A stretch of DNA of 64,000 nt, taken from assembly GCF_001684335.1 (NCBI RefSeq), contig NZ_LOIC01000034.1, positions 79,101 through 143,100 of the forward strand, read 5' to 3'. Position numbers and translations under genes: made by a program. The stretch comes from Photorhabdus namnaonensis (lineage in GTDB: Bacteria > Pseudomonadota > Gammaproteobacteria > Enterobacterales > Enterobacteriaceae). Position 1 is the first letter of the stretch. Each line of letters opens with the position of its first letter. The notes beneath the pieces were generated by a model that was not told the origin of the DNA, ran no database searches, and saw nothing but the letters and a program-made list of their open reading frames with translations. Shown here in pieces: positions 63,961 to 64,000 of the stretch.

Positions 63961-64000
63961 AACGCTGATAAACATTGTGAGGTCAGGCAGAGAAAAAGCG

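Overview
The window looks like chromosome of an enterobacterium of the Photorhabdus/Xenorhabdus type (Morganellaceae); Photorhabdus is my best guess. Core proteins (RpoC, MalE, ThiC/G/S, HemE, HupA, PurH/D) are very close to Escherichia coli family lengths and motifs. The accessory stretches are markedly AT-rich and carry a type VI secretion cassette, toxin-antitoxin debris and decayed insertion sequences. The genus is inferred from gene content and order, not proven.

Backbone. The left end is the 3' part of rpoC with its terminator. The right end is thiC-E-F-S-G-H (TPP riboswitch in front of thiC), nudC, hemE, nfi, a yjaG-like gene, hupA, a yjaH-like gene, purD, purH, then a divergent ribosomal RNA P1 promoter on the last 100 bases. 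In E. coli rpoC lies almost next to thiH; here about 45 kb separates them.

Inserted 45 kb, left to right. (1) 3.2-4.6 kb: transposase debris, an intact antitoxin beside an internally deleted toxin, and an intact RelE/HigB-type toxin plus HigA-type antitoxin pair. (2) 5.2-11.4 kb: a very AT-rich rightward operon of seven genes plus a small ORF (two unknown proteins, a HIT-like protein, a cysteine-desulfurase-like enzyme, a nucleotidyltransferase, a PIG-L deacetylase and a glycosyltransferase). I see it as the best candidate for an undescribed system. (3) 11.4-12.3 kb: transposase remnant and an orphan AbiEi-type antitoxin. (4) 12.4-20.0 kb: malM-lamB-malK diverging from malE-malF-malG. (5) 20-23 kb: an LtaS-like membrane sulfatase and an arginase-family protein. 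(6) 23.9-30.0 kb: a VgrG, a VRR-NUC nuclease effector, two tandem immunity paralogues and a PAAR protein, followed by 1.65 kb of decayed AT-rich DNA. (7) 31.6-39.3 kb: malQ-malP and divergent malT, so the maltose regulon with its activator sits within 27 kb. (8) 39.3-45.9 kb: a drug-efflux MFS gene and a five-gene operon (aminotransferase, zinc dehydrogenase, HAD phosphatase, MFS exporter, DUF1349 protein). (9) 46-47.3 kb: two paralogous small CBM-like proteins, then a gene-free stretch with an orphan terminator.

The right part has its own local insertion. About 1.86 kb between the thiC promoter and a HAD-phosphatase gene carries an unknown small gene and an Rpn/YhgA-type nuclease. It is bounded by roughly 85-base imperfect direct repeats made of the end of the HAD gene plus the thiC promoter region.

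Functional links. MalT (ATP and maltotriose dependent) should drive malPQ, malK-lamB-malM and malEFG from candidate MalT and CRP sites in the two intergenic regions. The thi operon makes both halves of thiamine and is controlled by the riboswitch. purHD carries a PurR box.
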